A stretch of 64,000 nt of DNA from Daldinia sp. FL1419 (lineage: Eukaryota > Ascomycota > Sordariomycetes > Xylariales > Hypoxylaceae): positions 62,001 to 126,000 of the forward strand of contig MU623384.1 of assembly GCA_025201765.1 (NCBI GenBank). Reading direction: 5' to 3'. Position 1 is the first letter of the stretch. Each line of letters starts with the position of its first letter. The notes beneath the pieces are model-generated. The model had not been told where the DNA came from. It saw only the letters and a list, made by a program, of their open reading frames with translations, and did not search any database. Below are positions 12,759-25,078 of this stretch, piece after piece. The translations under genes and the position numbers were made by a program.

Positions 12759-13661
12759 ATGCAGCCGCAGCCGCAGCCGCAGCCTTGGCAAGAAGCTACT
12801 ACACAATCACAATACGTACATCGTCAAACAGATCCACAGCCATGTCAAGATAATCCCATGGATGATCTGCGCGACGCTAAGAATTCCGTCGCGCTGTTCG
12901 CCGACTATATCAGCCGTCTAGAGCCTGATAATTCTCGACCGCATAGCAGTGGTGATTTTTCCAGCTTTTCGCCGCCCACAGTCACCCGCCAGGGATCCAC
13001 AACCTCTACAGATGGGTCGCGTAAGGGCTCATCAAGACGGCATTACAGAGCCGTGGGGAAAGAATGGGCAGAATCGCCCCAAGGGACAGTTTGGACCCAC
13101 ATCAGTAATACGCTTCGAGAAGTCGCCGCTGAGTTCCCAGGTGTGAATCCGACGGCGATCCAAGAGTTCATCAGCACGCGAGACATCTTGGAGATGGGAG
13201 CTGAGTTTGTGCGTTATTACCGTCAAGCTGGCCATGCCATGGAAAAGCCGTACTGGGTGGCTGAGGATCTATTTTTCGACCTTCAGTCTGTCAAGCAAGG
13301 CGACACGGTGCCAGAAAGATGGACACGTGCGCGATCGGAGAGGAAAAGAGAATGGGATCTGGCGGATCACCTCGTGCGTTTTGTGTTGTTAGCCGACATC
13401 GTCCGCATTCGGGCGAATCGCCAGGATTGGAACACGTGGAGTAACGGTTTCGTGAGAAAAGTCTCCTTCTATCTGTGCATCTTGAGATGTTTTACGGTTA
13501 GAGACGCCGAGCAGCGACAGGCCGCCCGAGAGGCCGTCCGAGAGGCATCACCACGAGAGGCATCACCACGAGAGGCGCCTCGAGATAGGAACTCCAAACT
13601 ATTGACGAAACGAAGTTCCTACACCAGCAGTAGTAGCAAATTATCTCATCAGAGCAAATGA
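12759..13661 (+). CDS. Hypothetical protein with central conserved-looking region
   Basis: A 300-residue single-exon ORF. It starts with a (QP)n repeat encoded by CAGCCG units and a Ser/Thr-rich segment. A compact, mostly helical region follows at about residues 95-250 (AVGKEWAESPQGTVWTHISN, then EMGAEFVRYYRQAGHAME and DLADHLVRFVLLADIVRIRA). It ends with a repetitive basic tail built from EASPR/EAPR units and a Ser-rich stretch. No signal peptide or membrane segment is evident. I do not recognise a family. Length, codon composition and the structured centre argue for a real gene. The DNA repeats in the tail (agaggcatcaccacg twice) suggest recent slippage. Confidence 0.65.
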   Translation: MQPQPQPQPWQEATTQSQYVHRQTDPQPCQDNPMDDLRDAKNSVALFADYISRLEPDNSRPHSSGDFSSFSPPTVTRQGSTTSTDGSRKGSSRRHYRAVGKEWAESPQGTVWTHISNTLREVAAEFPGVNPTAIQEFISTRDILEMGAEFVRYYRQAGHAMEKPYWVAEDLFFDLQSVKQGDTVPERWTRARSERKREWDLADHLVRFVLLADIVRIRANRQDWNTWSNGFVRKVSFYLCILRCFTVRDAEQRQAAREAVREASPREASPREAPRDRNSKLLTKRSSYTSSSSKLSHQSK

Positions 13662-14666
13662 CTAGGGCGGCCTAGAAAGAGGAAACTACCAAAGTAATCT
13701 GGAATTGCGTGTATTATTTGGCCCATACCAGGATATGGAAGGAGGAAGTGCGAGATCAAGACCCAAGGCGCCGAGGTGCGGGAACGCCAGGGACGCCAGG
13801 GACGCCAGGCACATTGCATGCCCAATGGAGTTGAGCGGTGAACAGATGCTTTGGCTGGACGGATATGGTACTTTCAAGGCGCTATGAGTTGACATCAAGC
13901 TAGGTATTATAGCAATGCTACTAATCATATTTCTGACATGCGTAAATTCACATCAGTAAATAAATTTGACTCAAATAGTAAGAACACTTAGCATTGTGAC
14001 AATATCATTGTCTTTTCAGGATAAGACGATGGATGTTGCAAGGAGGTAAGTACCTAACCTATTAACTAACCTAGAGTAAAGCGAGGGGGAGGGGATGGAA
14101 TGGATCAATACAATAAAGCCATGATGGAACCATTGAATTTTTGGGTAGGAAAGTGAAGGAAGTTGGAGAAATCGACTGAAGTAAAGTAAGTGAAAGAACA
14201 TTAATAAAAGATGCAGGTGAGGATTAATATGTACCTTAATAGGTACCTCTTGGCTTCCATCATCCATGTGCATATGTCTCTTGGAGTTATTATGCATATG
14301 GAGAAACAACTATGCAACTAATGAGGCTCATGTACATTTACATGTACATTTCGACGCGGACCTGAATGCGACAAAGGAAACCTCGAGCGCTGCTGCTTCC
14401 AATCGCGCCTACCTTTGTCTCAGTTCTGATAGTTAAGTCATACTTCAGCATTCGTACCTTTCTCGTCATCATTAAACTTCTTACCTTCCCTATTTCATCC
14501 TTTTACATTTTTTACGGTACGTGCGTGCACCGTTCAATAATTACCTAGGTACCTTACTCATATTATTTTATATCGTTATTCAAGGCGTCGCACATTCAAT
14601 CTTATCTTTTTCCCCCAACCTGGGTACCTATTAATTTCACTAAGCCTAGCCACAACAGCCACTGTC
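13662..14666. other. Intergenic, no gene called
   Basis: Contains a three-copy GGGACGCCA repeat near 13786-13809, one TACCTAGGTA palindrome (14542-14551) and a direct repeat of acatttacatgtacatt at about 14333-14350. No coding signal was seen. Confidence 0.55.
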
Positions 14667-16409
14667 ATGGATGAGGAATCTGATATCGACGATCGCGTCG
14701 CGTCTGAGCAAGAGGAGGACCTTGATGAATATGACTCCGACGAGTCTAGATCGGAAGACGCCCATGGGTTTTTTGATATGGAAGCTGCCGAATCTGATAA
14801 CGAAGATGAAGATTCGTTTGATGCATATTCAAACACTGAAGAGTTCTTTTTCCCCCAGTTCAAACTATTACCCCCTGAACTTCGTGCTCGCGTCTGGGAA
14901 TTCTTCGACCCGGATCTTAGAGAAAAGGCGCGGGTGTTTCACATGATTCTCAAAATAAATCCGGTCGAGTTCTGGAGAAGTGCGACTCTAATAAACCAGA
15001 CTGCGCCGGCAAGAGCAATGCTGGCTACGCACCAGGAGAGTCGCGAGCTGGCGTTGAAGGCATATCCCGACACCCTCGATATACATCGAGGAAGCGGCGT
15101 TCTTCGCTACAACAGCGAGAGGGACGTTATACTTCTTTCTATCAGTTCTGTTCTCGGCTTCAAAGACCAAGAAGAGTTCTTTTCGTCTCTTGGAAATACC
15201 AAATACCTCGCCTTTAACCACCTTCGGTCAGCTAATGAAGAGATGCTTTACCCGAGACTGGCGACTCATCCGACTTTGAAAGCGGTATTCTACTGCTATG
15301 ATTGCTACGAGTATTCTTCCCGCGATTTGAAGTGGTGCGCGTCTGATTCAGTCCATCGCTTCTCTACCCATCATACAGAATATGACGAAATATCTCGCCC
15401 GCAACATCTGGAGTCTCTATTTTGCTGGCCGGACATTGAGAATCATCGACAGTTTGCCGAAAAACATGCCCAAACTACCCTTGGAGACCAGGAACCCCTG
15501 AAATTCTGGTCCATGATCGAATTCGCCGGCGAGGGACTTCGCCGCTTTGAATTACTGGAGGCCGTAGTATCGTCGGGTGAGTGGACTGAAGGATGGCCCT
15601 CCGATATGGAGAGTGAGCCCGACACGGAATTTACGAATGAAGACGAGTATGAAAGTGAGGGGATAGACGACGCAACAATCGAGAGCGGCTCTGGTCCAAG
15701 CGAGGACGAAGATGATCTAGTCGTGCAATCTGGATATGACGAGGAAGAAGAGGAGGAAGACTTGTCTACCTTTAATGGATTTTCTCCTATTAGGGACGAA
15801 AACACGGAGTTCTACTTGGGCGATGACGTAGAAGCCGGCGGTCTCTCCAGCCTCGAGCCTGAATCTCCCAATCGCCGTGGCGATGCTTCGGAACAAGATC
15901 TTTCTGATGAAGAACCCGTTCAGAAGATTGCTCGACACAAACGTCGCATTGTATCCTCAGATGATGAAGATGGCTCCGATGATGAGCGCGACGAGGAAGT
16001 CAGAGCATCGTCACGACCTGCTAAGCGTAGCCGCGTAGTCCTTTCCGAAACTGAAGATGAGGATGAAGACTACGACAGAAAGACAGGTCGTAATACCGTG
16101 CGGTACGAATATGAGGAGTCTGACGAATCCGAAGAATCCGAAGACGAGGAACCTGTGAAGGCAAAGCCGATGTCGCTATTTGAAAAATTAAGACAGTACC
16201 GCCAAGATAACCCTGTCTCGGTCAGTTCAGATGCTAGCTCAAATATCGAGGCATCAATAGGCAGTGAAGACTTGGATGGGGGCGGAAACGCCGACTTTTC
16301 GGATGACGAGGTTGGAGATGAGGACGGGCTATTGCAGAATGGTGGAATTGCGGCAGATATGTCTGAAGAGCATTTCGAAGACGACGAGGACGACGAGGAC
16401 GGATGGTAA
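14667..16409 (+). CDS. 2EXR-domain protein with long acidic tail
   Basis: A single-exon protein of 580 residues. After an acidic N-terminus, residues 62-80 read FPQFKLLPPELRARVWEFF, the signature start of the fungal 2EXR (F-box-like) domain, which continues to about residue 300 (ALKAYPDTLDIHRGSGVLRY, DVILLSI, LGNTKYLAFNH). From about 310 to the end the chain is extremely Asp/Glu/Ser-rich and disordered, with two basic clusters (KIARHKRRIV; RPAKRSR) that could be nuclear localisation signals. 2EXR proteins are an expanded, mostly uncharacterised fungal family. Nuclear residence and histone or chromatin contact through the acidic tail are inferences from composition only. The ATG is preceded by cactgtc and the frame is closed just upstream. 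Confidence 0.85.
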   Translation: MDEESDIDDRVASEQEEDLDEYDSDESRSEDAHGFFDMEAAESDNEDEDSFDAYSNTEEFFFPQFKLLPPELRARVWEFFDPDLREKARVFHMILKINPVEFWRSATLINQTAPARAMLATHQESRELALKAYPDTLDIHRGSGVLRYNSERDVILLSISSVLGFKDQEEFFSSLGNTKYLAFNHLRSANEEMLYPRLATHPTLKAVFYCYDCYEYSSRDLKWCASDSVHRFSTHHTEYDEISRPQHLESLFCWPDIENHRQFAEKHAQTTLGDQEPLKFWSMIEFAGEGLRRFELLEAVVSSGEWTEGWPSDMESEPDTEFTNEDEYESEGIDDATIESGSGPSEDEDDLVVQSGYDEEEEEEDLSTFNGFSPIRDENTEFYLGDDVEAGGLSSLEPESPNRRGDASEQDLSDEEPVQKIARHKRRIVSSDDEDGSDDERDEEVRASSRPAKRSRVVLSETEDEDEDYDRKTGRNTVRYEYEESDESEESEDEEPVKAKPMSLFEKLRQYRQDNPVSVSSDASSNIEASIGSEDLDGGGNADFSDDEVGDEDGLLQNGGIAADMSEEHFEDDEDDEDGW

Positions 16410-16994
16410 CGGGCTATGTGAAAAGCATAGTACATTGGGAGGCGACGACTAACAAGATATTGGCGGCTATTCTGGCATATGGCGGCGATGACTCGGAGAA
16501 GTATTTATAATCTGCTATGATCCGTATTTCATCTAGGCGTTCATTAGCGGGTTTCCTGTCTTTGTAAGGATATTAGAGACGTTGCATGGAGTCTCGGATG
16601 GTTTCATTAGAGTTGGAAGCATCGGTGGCCGGGATTCGGCTCAAGGTTATTTATCATCACGGCGCGTTAGATATGCGCGTCCTTTTAATGCGGATAATTT
16701 AATTACCAGGCTTCATGTGAGCTTGGATCCGAGACAATGATGCTAATGGCCGTGGGTGACATCGTTGAGTTCAGATTGGCACTCCCAAGTGCATAGTAGT
16801 AGGTTCAAATATCGGCTATATCTTATACTAATATTGGTATAGGCCTGTTTATCTAATTTTTTACTTGTTTATGTGGGGGATGGCCATCCTCTACTCTATA
16901 GCCAAGCCTGGAGAGGTTTATATAGATCGGCTGTATACGTTCCGTAGCCATCATCATTAGGATCTCCCAATACGAAAGCCGTACATAATAAACC
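16410..16994. other. Intergenic between convergent genes
   Basis: Lies between the 3' ends of the 2EXR gene and the CorA-like gene. No coding signal was seen; terminators or poly(A) sites are expected on both strands. Confidence 0.5.
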
Positions 16995-18542
16995 CTATTC
17001 AAATTTACTCCCCTCATTCCGTGGCCTCTCGTCATCGCGCGGCTTACCCTCTAGCACAACCGCACTTCCACCTCCCGCCCTATCTCTCCCTCTCCCATCC
17101 CCATCCTCATCCTTCCGCCGATCAAGCAACACCCACAGCCCAAACACAACCGCGGTCGAAGGCAGCGTAAACGCCCAATACACCCAGAACCCGGGGTTCT
17201 CGACCACGCCTGCCGCGGACGAGGCGTGCCAGTCTAGAGACGGCAGGGCGAACAGCGCCGCGAAAAACGTCGCGGGCAGAAACGCCATCGTCATTATGGC
17301 CACCGTGCGCATGCTCGAGCTGTCGCGCCGCGCGGCTTCGGCGATCCGCCGGCTCGCGTCTGCGAGGTCGGCGTTGGTTGCGGAATCTTCGTGCGTTAGG
17401 AGCGCGAAGAGCTTTGGGTTTTTTTTTGTTAGCTAGGATCCGAGCTTTTGTTTTGCGTCACAGGGGTAGGGGAAGACGGCTTTTCCGAAGGGAAATCTTA
17501 CCACCGTCGACAAGCGCTCGGCGCGCTCCTTGAGATACTTGAGGTATTCCTGCGAAGCGTGCATGCGCCTCCTTAATAGGGGTATCGCCGTGATTAGGCG
17601 ACGTGTATTTTCATCGTTGACTAGGGTGCCGTATCCCGCGTTCGGTAGCAGCGCGCTGTCGAGGACGAAGTCGAGAACGACGTCTATGAGCCGGAAGTGT
17701 CGTTCATTATTGGCGATGTGGTTCAATACCTCGCCCACGTCTTTGATGTAGACTGTAATCGATTCCATACCCAGGCGCTCCTCGATCCCGCTTGAGTGTC
17801 TGCTATAACCCGTTTCACGTTCTGTTAATCGGACCATGTGTGCCCGGTACGAGATTTCGCCGTCGAACATGCAGCACACGCTTAGAGCCGTTACGTATGC
17901 TAGCAGAAACGGCGAACGTAAGTGCTCTTGGTGGCGTCGCAATACGTGAACAAACCAGGCCGCGGGTGCACTGCTGCTGAAGCTATGCTGTTGCCGTAAG
18001 ATCCACAGAGCATGCGTTTGTAGACTCCGCTGGTTGAACGTCCATACTAGCACGAAGCTAGATGTTCCAATATAGTATGTGTCTATATCTACCGTCGCAC
18101 TCTCTCCCCCCTGACCCTTATCATAAGCCATAGGGGAGGATGGGAAGTAATGGAAGCCATCATATTCACTGCGCAAAAGCCACAGCGCCGCCGGGTTCAT
18201 ATGCATCGCATCAACAAGACCTAAGAAAATATCCTTCGTCACCCACAGCGAAGGAAAGGGTGTAGACCACGACTCCAGCCGACTGTCGATCACGATTAGC
18301 TTAAGCGACGCAGCCGGCGGCGCAGATATTGCACTTTTGCGAGCGTCATCACTAATAGGCTGTCCCCGAAAGAACCCAGGCAAGTGACTGAGCTTTAAAT
18401 CCTTCTCGACGTAAGTCGTCGGCTCCGGGGGCGACGCATACACGGCGATAACGCGGAGCTTGGGATCGGGACCGAGCGCCGCGTCGCCGTAGCGCTGGAA
18501 GACCTCGAAGTTCTCGCGGGCCAACTGAGTAAACTCATCCAT
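16995..18542 (-). CDS. CorA-like Mg2+ transporter-type membrane protein
   Basis: Two exons (18542-17502 and 17411-16995) joined by a 90-nt intron (gtaaga..aaag) give 485 residues. Residues 1-345 form a large cytosolic part with alpha/beta segments (LRVIAVYASPPEP, LKLIVIDSRLES, TYYIGTSSFVLVWTF) and a long helical region ending RMHASQEYLKYLKERAERLS. After the splice the pattern NADLADASRRIAEAARRDSS followed by MRTVAIMTMAFLPATFFAAL is the hallmark of fungal CorA-like proteins. Two membrane helices lie at about 383-405 and 422-444. The GMN motif of true magnesium channels is absent, as in many fungal relatives, so ion transport is not assured. The C-terminus is charged and disordered. Without the splice the membrane helices would be lost, which supports the intron. 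Confidence 0.85.
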
Positions 18543-19066
18543 ACTGGTAGCACAGAAGACCCGGAGACTTTCCGAGTATTATATCATAGTCTACGGGAAA
18601 TATAATGGCAACATGAGTTCTTTTCTCTTGGGTATTGTGATAATAGAATATAACTAGTGAAAATAAAACATGAGAGCATTTGGAATTCTAGTCGTCAGCC
18701 ACTCGGTTACCTCACAAGTTGACGCATTCTGTCTTCTGAAGGATGAGCGTAGCGGGGGCTGAAACGAATGTAACTCAGCCGCGATGTCTCCTCCGACCCC
18801 AGCACCATCTCCACATCATGTCTGCCATTACTTGTAGTATTGCGCTCAGTTGTATTAGCGACGGGTAAGTGGACCGACGCTGAGGGGCACTCTTTATGTC
18901 TCTAGGTTAATAGTTATGTGCTAAAAAAGTGTAGTTATAGGAACGGATGAGAATGTAGAATACGTTGATTGGAATATTACGAAGAATATTAGGAAGAGGT
19001 AAAAGAGGAACAAAAGAAAAAATAAAGCTTGAAATTAGATTCAATGATTCAAAACAGAAAAATGAA
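18543..19066. other. Intergenic, no gene called
   Basis: 5' flank of the CorA-like gene and AT-rich DNA upstream of the tRNA. No coding signal was seen. Confidence 0.5.
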
Positions 19067-19137
19067 TGCATCAGCCGCGAATCGAACGCGGGGCCCATCG
19101 ATGGCAACGATGGATTTTACCACTAAACCACTGATGC
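19067..19137 (-). tRNA. tRNA-Gly (anticodon GCC)
   Basis: Read on the minus strand, 71 nt fold into a standard cloverleaf. The 7-bp acceptor stem is GCATCAG/CTGATGC with discriminator A. The D arm contains GGTTTAGTGGTAAAAT. The anticodon stem CATCG/CGATG carries loop TTGCCAT, giving anticodon GCC. The T arm is CCGCG-TTCGATT-CGCGG. There is no intron and no encoded CCA. The short D-loop and 71-nt length are usual for eukaryotic tRNA-Gly. A T-rich pol III terminator is expected below 19067; the nearby plus-strand A runs (aaaacagaaaaa) would serve. Confidence 0.97.
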
Positions 19138-19274
19138 TTGAATTGATGTCAAATTTGCGGGGTATTGCAATACTTGTAGCATCAAACTACCAATCTGCCA
19201 ATCCATATTAGGTAGATACCTACTCATACCAAAAATGTCTTGGAACTTCCATCTCAATACCTAGGATCTAATTA

Positions 19275-19322
19275 ACTTTTTTTTTCTTTCTTTCTTTTTT
19301 CTTCTTCTTCTTCTTCTTCTTT
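19275..19322 (+). repeat. Polypyrimidine microsatellite
   Basis: A T run followed by (CTTT)n and then (CTT)n, immediately beyond the 3' end of the minus-strand GH31 gene. Simple-sequence DNA. Confidence 0.8.
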
Positions 19323-19344
19323 CAAATCTAGCACCAGTTACACT

Positions 19345-22024
19345 TCAAGGACGCTCAACACCGTCTATTTTCCAGATGCGCCGACCTTTCTCATCGCGTC
19401 CCAAGTCCTGAAGATCCTCGCCGTCCATCGATTTAACAACGCGCTCTTCGCCAACGGGTAGCACAAGAATAATACCCTTCTTTAGCCACAACGGCTCGAA
19501 TTGGTTCATCATCAGCGATTTCGCTCTGACAATAATAGTATTATTCAACACGCCGTAGGAAATGTTGATATCCATTAACTTTAAATTTTCCGCGGTACTT
19601 ACGCCGTTGTCCTCAAGCCAATAGTCGTGGAACAGCGTCTCATCCTCAGGTGTGCTGACGGGTGCCGGGAACTCGTCACCCGTAGGCCAGTGAGGGTACT
19701 GAGTTAACGGCGGAGGGAATATCTCGACTGCTCGGTAGTCGTCCTTCTCCAGACCTGGGAATTCCAAATCTTCTTCGGCGAGGCACGTAGTCGGCCTGGG
19801 TTTTCCGATCGGGATGACAGATCCGATGCGCGCAAGCACGGGGATAGAGCTATACCAGGTTGAAGATATCTCGTGCCACTTACCAGCCTCGAGGTATTGA
19901 TATGGCGCCGAAATGTTCAGAAACCCCAGGTCCTTTTCGCCTTTTTTCGGAAGATAGACCTTTGCGCTCGAGAGGCCTGGCTCGTATACACCTGCGATAA
20001 GTAGGGAATCGCCGAACCAGTACTGCGTGTCCCCCTTGAGTAATTCCTTACTCCAGACATTAGGATCAGACTCGTAACCCCAGCCAGTCCATCGTTGGGG
20101 CGGAGTTGCTTCTCGGTGAGATTTAAGCATGAGGGAATACGTGTACGGCACTAATTCATATCTACGTTGTATCGCGTTTCGAATAATCGGCGTTACGGAT
20201 GGGTACTGCCATGGTTCAATGACTTCGCCGATGAGATTATCATCGGGGTTAGTCTTGTAGCAGTTGATGGCGAAACGCGGTGAGTGAATGCCAAGTTGTA
20301 TCCAGCGAACGAGATGCTCTGGTGTCGGTTGAGGACCCTCGAAGCCGCCAATGTCATGACCGTAGCACTTACTAAATGAGAAATAATGTCCGAAAGCGTA
20401 GTAGGGCTAGATTAATACTTACCTGGAGTAGGGAGAAGCCTGCATTTAACGCCAACGCATTTGCACCTTTCATCCCTTCCCAGCTTGTCACGTTGTCGCC
20501 ACTCCACGAGCCGGCGCAGTATCTCATAGTACCCGCCGTCGCGCTACGGGTAAGAACAAACGGGCGGACATCCGGTTCCGCTTCGATTGTCGCATCGTGA
20601 GAGTTCTTGCCTACAAGCTCAGTATGAAGCGCTCTACCCCAGAGTCCGACATGCTTGCGAGATTCGCCAGACGGTATGGCCACGGTCTCGAGTGCGCATT
20701 GCCAATCGTCATTCGGAAGATTATATTCATTGTTGTCGTTCCACATAGCGTCAATACCAACCTCCTTGAGAGCCTTCACTCCATTGTACCACCAGTTGTA
20801 TCCCGCCTTGGAAGTAAAGTCAAGGTGGCTGCCTTCGCCACTTTCCCCTCCACCAGCGCTCCAGAGTCGCGTAACCGCGGTAGTCAGAGTATTTGGGTCC
20901 TTGAAAAACGCACCGGACTGTGATAATTCTGTATACGCTGGGTGGCTCGCCAATACATACGGTTTTACGTTCGCCAGAAGACGAACACCGCGCTTATGAC
21001 ACTCACGCGTAAATCCTCGCGGATCTGGGAATCGGTGACGATTCCAAGTGAACACATTCCTCGTCTTGGGCTCGGTTTCAGCTACTGTATATCCCGAGCT
21101 CATCTGGAAGGCTGAACACGGCATACCGTGCTTTTCGCAGTTTTTGATGAAATTTAGGATCGAGTCACACGCGCGGGGAGAGTCCTCCATGCTATACTTC
21201 ATACCACCACCGATGTAGCCCATCATATACCGAGGCACAAGTAACGGAAAGCCTACCAGTTCAGCATAAGAGCGAACAACATCTGCCACCGTCCTCCCGG
21301 CGATGAGGTACTCTTCAAGTCCACCGTGGGCCTGGCGGTATACCTTGTAATAGCCCCACATTCCGTCTAGTTCAGATCCGACAGCCCAAGTCGCCCGGGC
21401 ATGAGAAGTCGAGAAAATCCCTACGCACCCGTCGGGGGTGGCATTGATCAGTAGAGGAATGTGTTTATATAAAGGATCTGTTCGGTAAGCATCGTACCCG
21501 AAGGTATCGCTCGCCGCTATGTGAAACCCCCTGCCACTGAGATCCATGGGTCCGGCCTTCTCTCCGAGCCCGACGTGTAGGCTGTCTACTTTATAAGTCG
21601 TATAATGGGCGACGCCGGAGCCATCTATAGTATAAGATCGGAAATCCAAGTCGCGATGGATAGGCTTTTGCTGGTCACGCGGGAAAAGAGACACAATTGG
21701 CGTATTTGACCAGTCAATATCGACTTTGATTTCGTCAAGCTCGATGGTTTGGCGACGTTTATCTACGTCGACGTCAACCTTAGGAGCAACATTCTTAAAG
21801 AGGGGATCCGGACGCTTCGCGCTAGGATGGGGTGGCGACGAGTGCTGAGCGGTGGTGAAAGTGGTGCGGAACACATTTGGACGCAGCGCCTCGAATCTAA
21901 AATGGCATGTCTCGTGGTTATTTTTGCCATGAGAGACGAGTGCTAGGGAGGGGTTCTTCGACCTCGCATCATGGGAATTCTCCAGCACGTAATTGGTTGG
22001 TACGTATTCATATTGCTTAAACAT
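19345..22024 (-). CDS. Glycoside hydrolase family 31 alpha-glycosidase
   Basis: Two exons (22024-20423 and 20367-19345) with a 55-nt intron (gtaagt..taag) give 874 residues. The open frame extends upstream to a TTG at 22051, but the first ATG (MFKQYEYVPTN) is the likely start. Domain order: N-terminal beta domain (1-270, with GRGFHIAASDTFGYDAYRTD), GH31 barrel (about 280-640) and C-terminal beta domains. The nucleophile is D430 in MWNDNNEY, the acid/base is D510 in SWSGDNVTSWE, and the motif CYGHDIGGFEG lies right after the splice. No signal peptide is visible, so a cytosolic enzyme is likely. Substrate (alpha-glucoside or alpha-xyloside) cannot be fixed from the sequence. The splice restores the invariant GHDIGGF block, strong support for the model. 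Confidence 0.92.
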
Positions 22025-25000
22025 CCTTGAGGGATTGGCGATATGGTTCAAATGTGTAGCAGCAAAGATGGACTCGTAGGTTTATCTTTACGTGATGTGA
22101 GGAAGTCTCAGTGAAGCTCTGCAGAGGATCCTTTTAGAGAATAGCGGAGTGGAGATGGAGATGGAGATAGACCGTGTGTTGAATCAGGAAGAAATTCTAA
22201 AAGCGGGCGAGGTTTTTTTTATACCTTCTACAATACTTTGCGCTTTCCATATTTCATACTTACTTTCTACAGCATGCACTGATTCTAGAGCACTATCCAA
22301 TAATTTTCCATCTAGACTACCACCTGCATTAGGTATTCAACTCTTAGGCGTGTTGGAGAAGGCACAGAAAAGCCCAGAAGGCAGTCCCAGTGCGATATTT
22401 CACGACAGTAGGGCAAACGTGCTGCTGGGAACTCGCCCATGCTAGTGATTGGTACCATCTTGAGGTGGCCATGCAACCGGGATAACCAATCACAACTTGA
22501 ACTCGACCAGGTTGTCCTTCCTCGGACAGAGATAGGCCGGCTGTACCAATCTAAATTTGGTCGGCTTGGGTCGCCCATATACATACAATTTGGATTCTGA
22601 ATATAACGTGGGATTTAACACTTGCAATACTTAGCTCGGGGAGCGCAGCCCGACAATAGTTAGTTGCGAGAGTTCCCACCAAAGGTAATTCTTTAATTTC
22701 ATTTAGGTAAGGGCAAAAGCTTTTGATAAATACCTACCTAGGTACCTACCTAGGTAGGTAGCTATCTAAGGTACAGTATCCAACCCCTTGCCCCAAGGAG
22801 AGACATGCTTTTCTTGCGCTGCCCCTCCATTGTGAGCCAGAACCAAAACACACAAGAGGAACCTCGTCATCCCGTAAGTAATTATATGACAGTATCAATC
22901 GAAGCTTGTTGAGGTTTATGGGACGATAATTCTGTGGTCCTATATATCTCTAGAATTAGATCCTGTTGTATACGAGTTAGTATCTCGCAGAAGACTAGAA
23001 ACCTGAGATCATAAATACCTACCTAGGTTAGGTAGGTACCTTGTCTGATTTAGTACTCAACTCTCTTCGTATTGCTTCTGTTCCTATGCCGACTTTTGAT
23101 TAATTTGGATAACTAGGTTTATAGTCTCTTACCTATAGCAGGCCTGCTGGCCCTGTACGCCACTGAGAACATGCTCCTTCCAAAAGAGCTCACCCTTCCC
23201 CATCAACCATATTACCCTTAGTGCTTCGCTATATACAAGAGTGATCTCACTGCCCATTCTGGGTGGCGGGTAACCTAAGATGAAGAAGGAATAATAATAC
23301 CGTTGATCTGTAAATACCAGCTATTTATTCAAAATCAGCTCACCCAAAATTGAATTTGATAATTGATTGTCTTTCTCAGCTTCGTTTCATCTCTGATTTT
23401 CCTGTTCTACTGACTGCCGTAATAGAATGATCTTATACTCAATAGGATTTTAAGAGGCAGGAAAGGGTATTTTACCTAACCTAAATCATGGGCTCCTTTC
23501 TAAGACTGTTCAATCCCTAGCACACATCGCCAGTTACATGTGAGGACATGAAATAATAAGAACAATATCACCGGTATAATATCATATACCATATACGTAA
23601 TTAACACGCTTACCCGATATCATGACTCGTTGTGTAGCTATAGCTTTCCCGCGTCCGCTTGGGTTAAGTACCTACGCCGACATGTCTAAAACATTTGCAT
23701 CAAGTTAAAAAAAAAAACAAAAAAAGGATATCTAGACGCTAATTAGACTTACATTAAGCTAGACCCTGTCGTTCTGGTATGAGGCGTTGATTTAATATCG
23801 TTAGAATTAGGCGTTTCGTCAGTCACTGCTTAAGCTAAGATAGTCACCTGGAGAAGATATAAACGAGGCTAGTTGATATCTGACCTATCGTGAATATGGG
23901 TGCGATTCGTGAGGCGAAACTTATAAAAACTCTACACTCCAGTACGCCTGATTAGAATATTCTAGGTTAACTAAGTCTAAATTTTATAATGTGTCAGTTG
24001 AAAGAAGAGGGGGTAAGGAATAAGGGGAGAAGGATATAGAAACATTACGCGTAAAATTAGAGGAATAGGAAAAAGGCATAGGACTTTTAAGATTGATTGT
24101 AACTAAATATCTTACAAAATCTCCTGTGACGTATGTAAGACTCTTGTTTACTTTAGTTATTGATGACGAAATTAGCCAATTGTGCACACCTACACATAAG
24201 CCATACTATCCTCTCTAGTACACCCTAGATTTATTACTCGTTATAAACATGCTAGATCTAGCGCGGCTTTTCAACTTGAGTAACTATCGGGCTTGGATTA
24301 GTTCACCTGAGCCTTCGTAATCTGGTCTAGAGACATTTAGATATCCTAAAATAGTCCGCCGGAACGAGCCAACGTGAAAACTATGGGGTCCAACCTAAAG
24401 ATATCTGTTCTAAACCTTTAGCTTATGAAATAGATAACTATACTAGTATAGTCTGCCAAGTATTATCCCCGACTTGTTGACGATCCCTTTGGGGGAACCG
24501 TACTACTATGGGGCGGTAATTATGTCACAGACTAATGAGGTAAGATAGACAGGACGGGATAGACAAAAAGAAAGTAGCTGTGAATGAAGACATACGTAGA
24601 GTAAAAAAGGTGTCGACTTACCTGACGTACCTATCTCCTAAAGTATGTAACAATCGTCCTCGAATAAGTAAACACATACCTACCTCCTACTTACCACTCT
24701 TACCTACGTATTGTACCAACATTCTTACCTCTGGACCACTATTACCGACTCTCTTGACCTTCGTTACGATAATATAATACCCCCTTTCCAACATAATTCA
24801 GCCTCCAATCAAATCATCAATGCATACATGCTTCTCCAAAAACCTGGCTACTCACCTTCCCGGAGATCTGTAGCATTTTGTTAACAACCCCTAGCTCCAG
24901 CAAATACTCACAGCACATAGACATAAAGCCTATTACGCAAAAACAAGTTATAAAGAATATTCAAACAATTCTAGCAAGCCTTTTCAACTCTACCTAGTCG

Positions 25001-25078
25001 GAGAGGTAGTAAGCAAGCCCAGACACTCATCCATCGTCCCCATACCGCCATACTCAAAATCCGCCCAGATAGCCCACA
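22025..25078. other. 3 kb intergenic stretch, no gene called
   Basis: AT-rich. It holds the GH31 promoter side, two adjoining TACCTAGGTA palindromes (22735-22744, 22747-22756), a near copy at 23020-23040 and an A-rich run near 23707-23727. No ORF here shows a motif or a splice chain. Confidence 0.55.
22731..22762. repeat. Double TACCTAGGTA palindrome
   Basis: Two exact 10-bp palindromes, two bases apart, within a run of TACC/GGTA units. This is the densest occurrence of a motif found throughout the intergenic DNA here. Confidence 0.8.

Noticed and set aside
10633..22024. Secreted protease plus glycosidase as a functional gene cluster
   Set aside because: The genes are far apart, on different strands, with unrelated genes between; no shared motif or biosynthetic enzyme supports a cluster.
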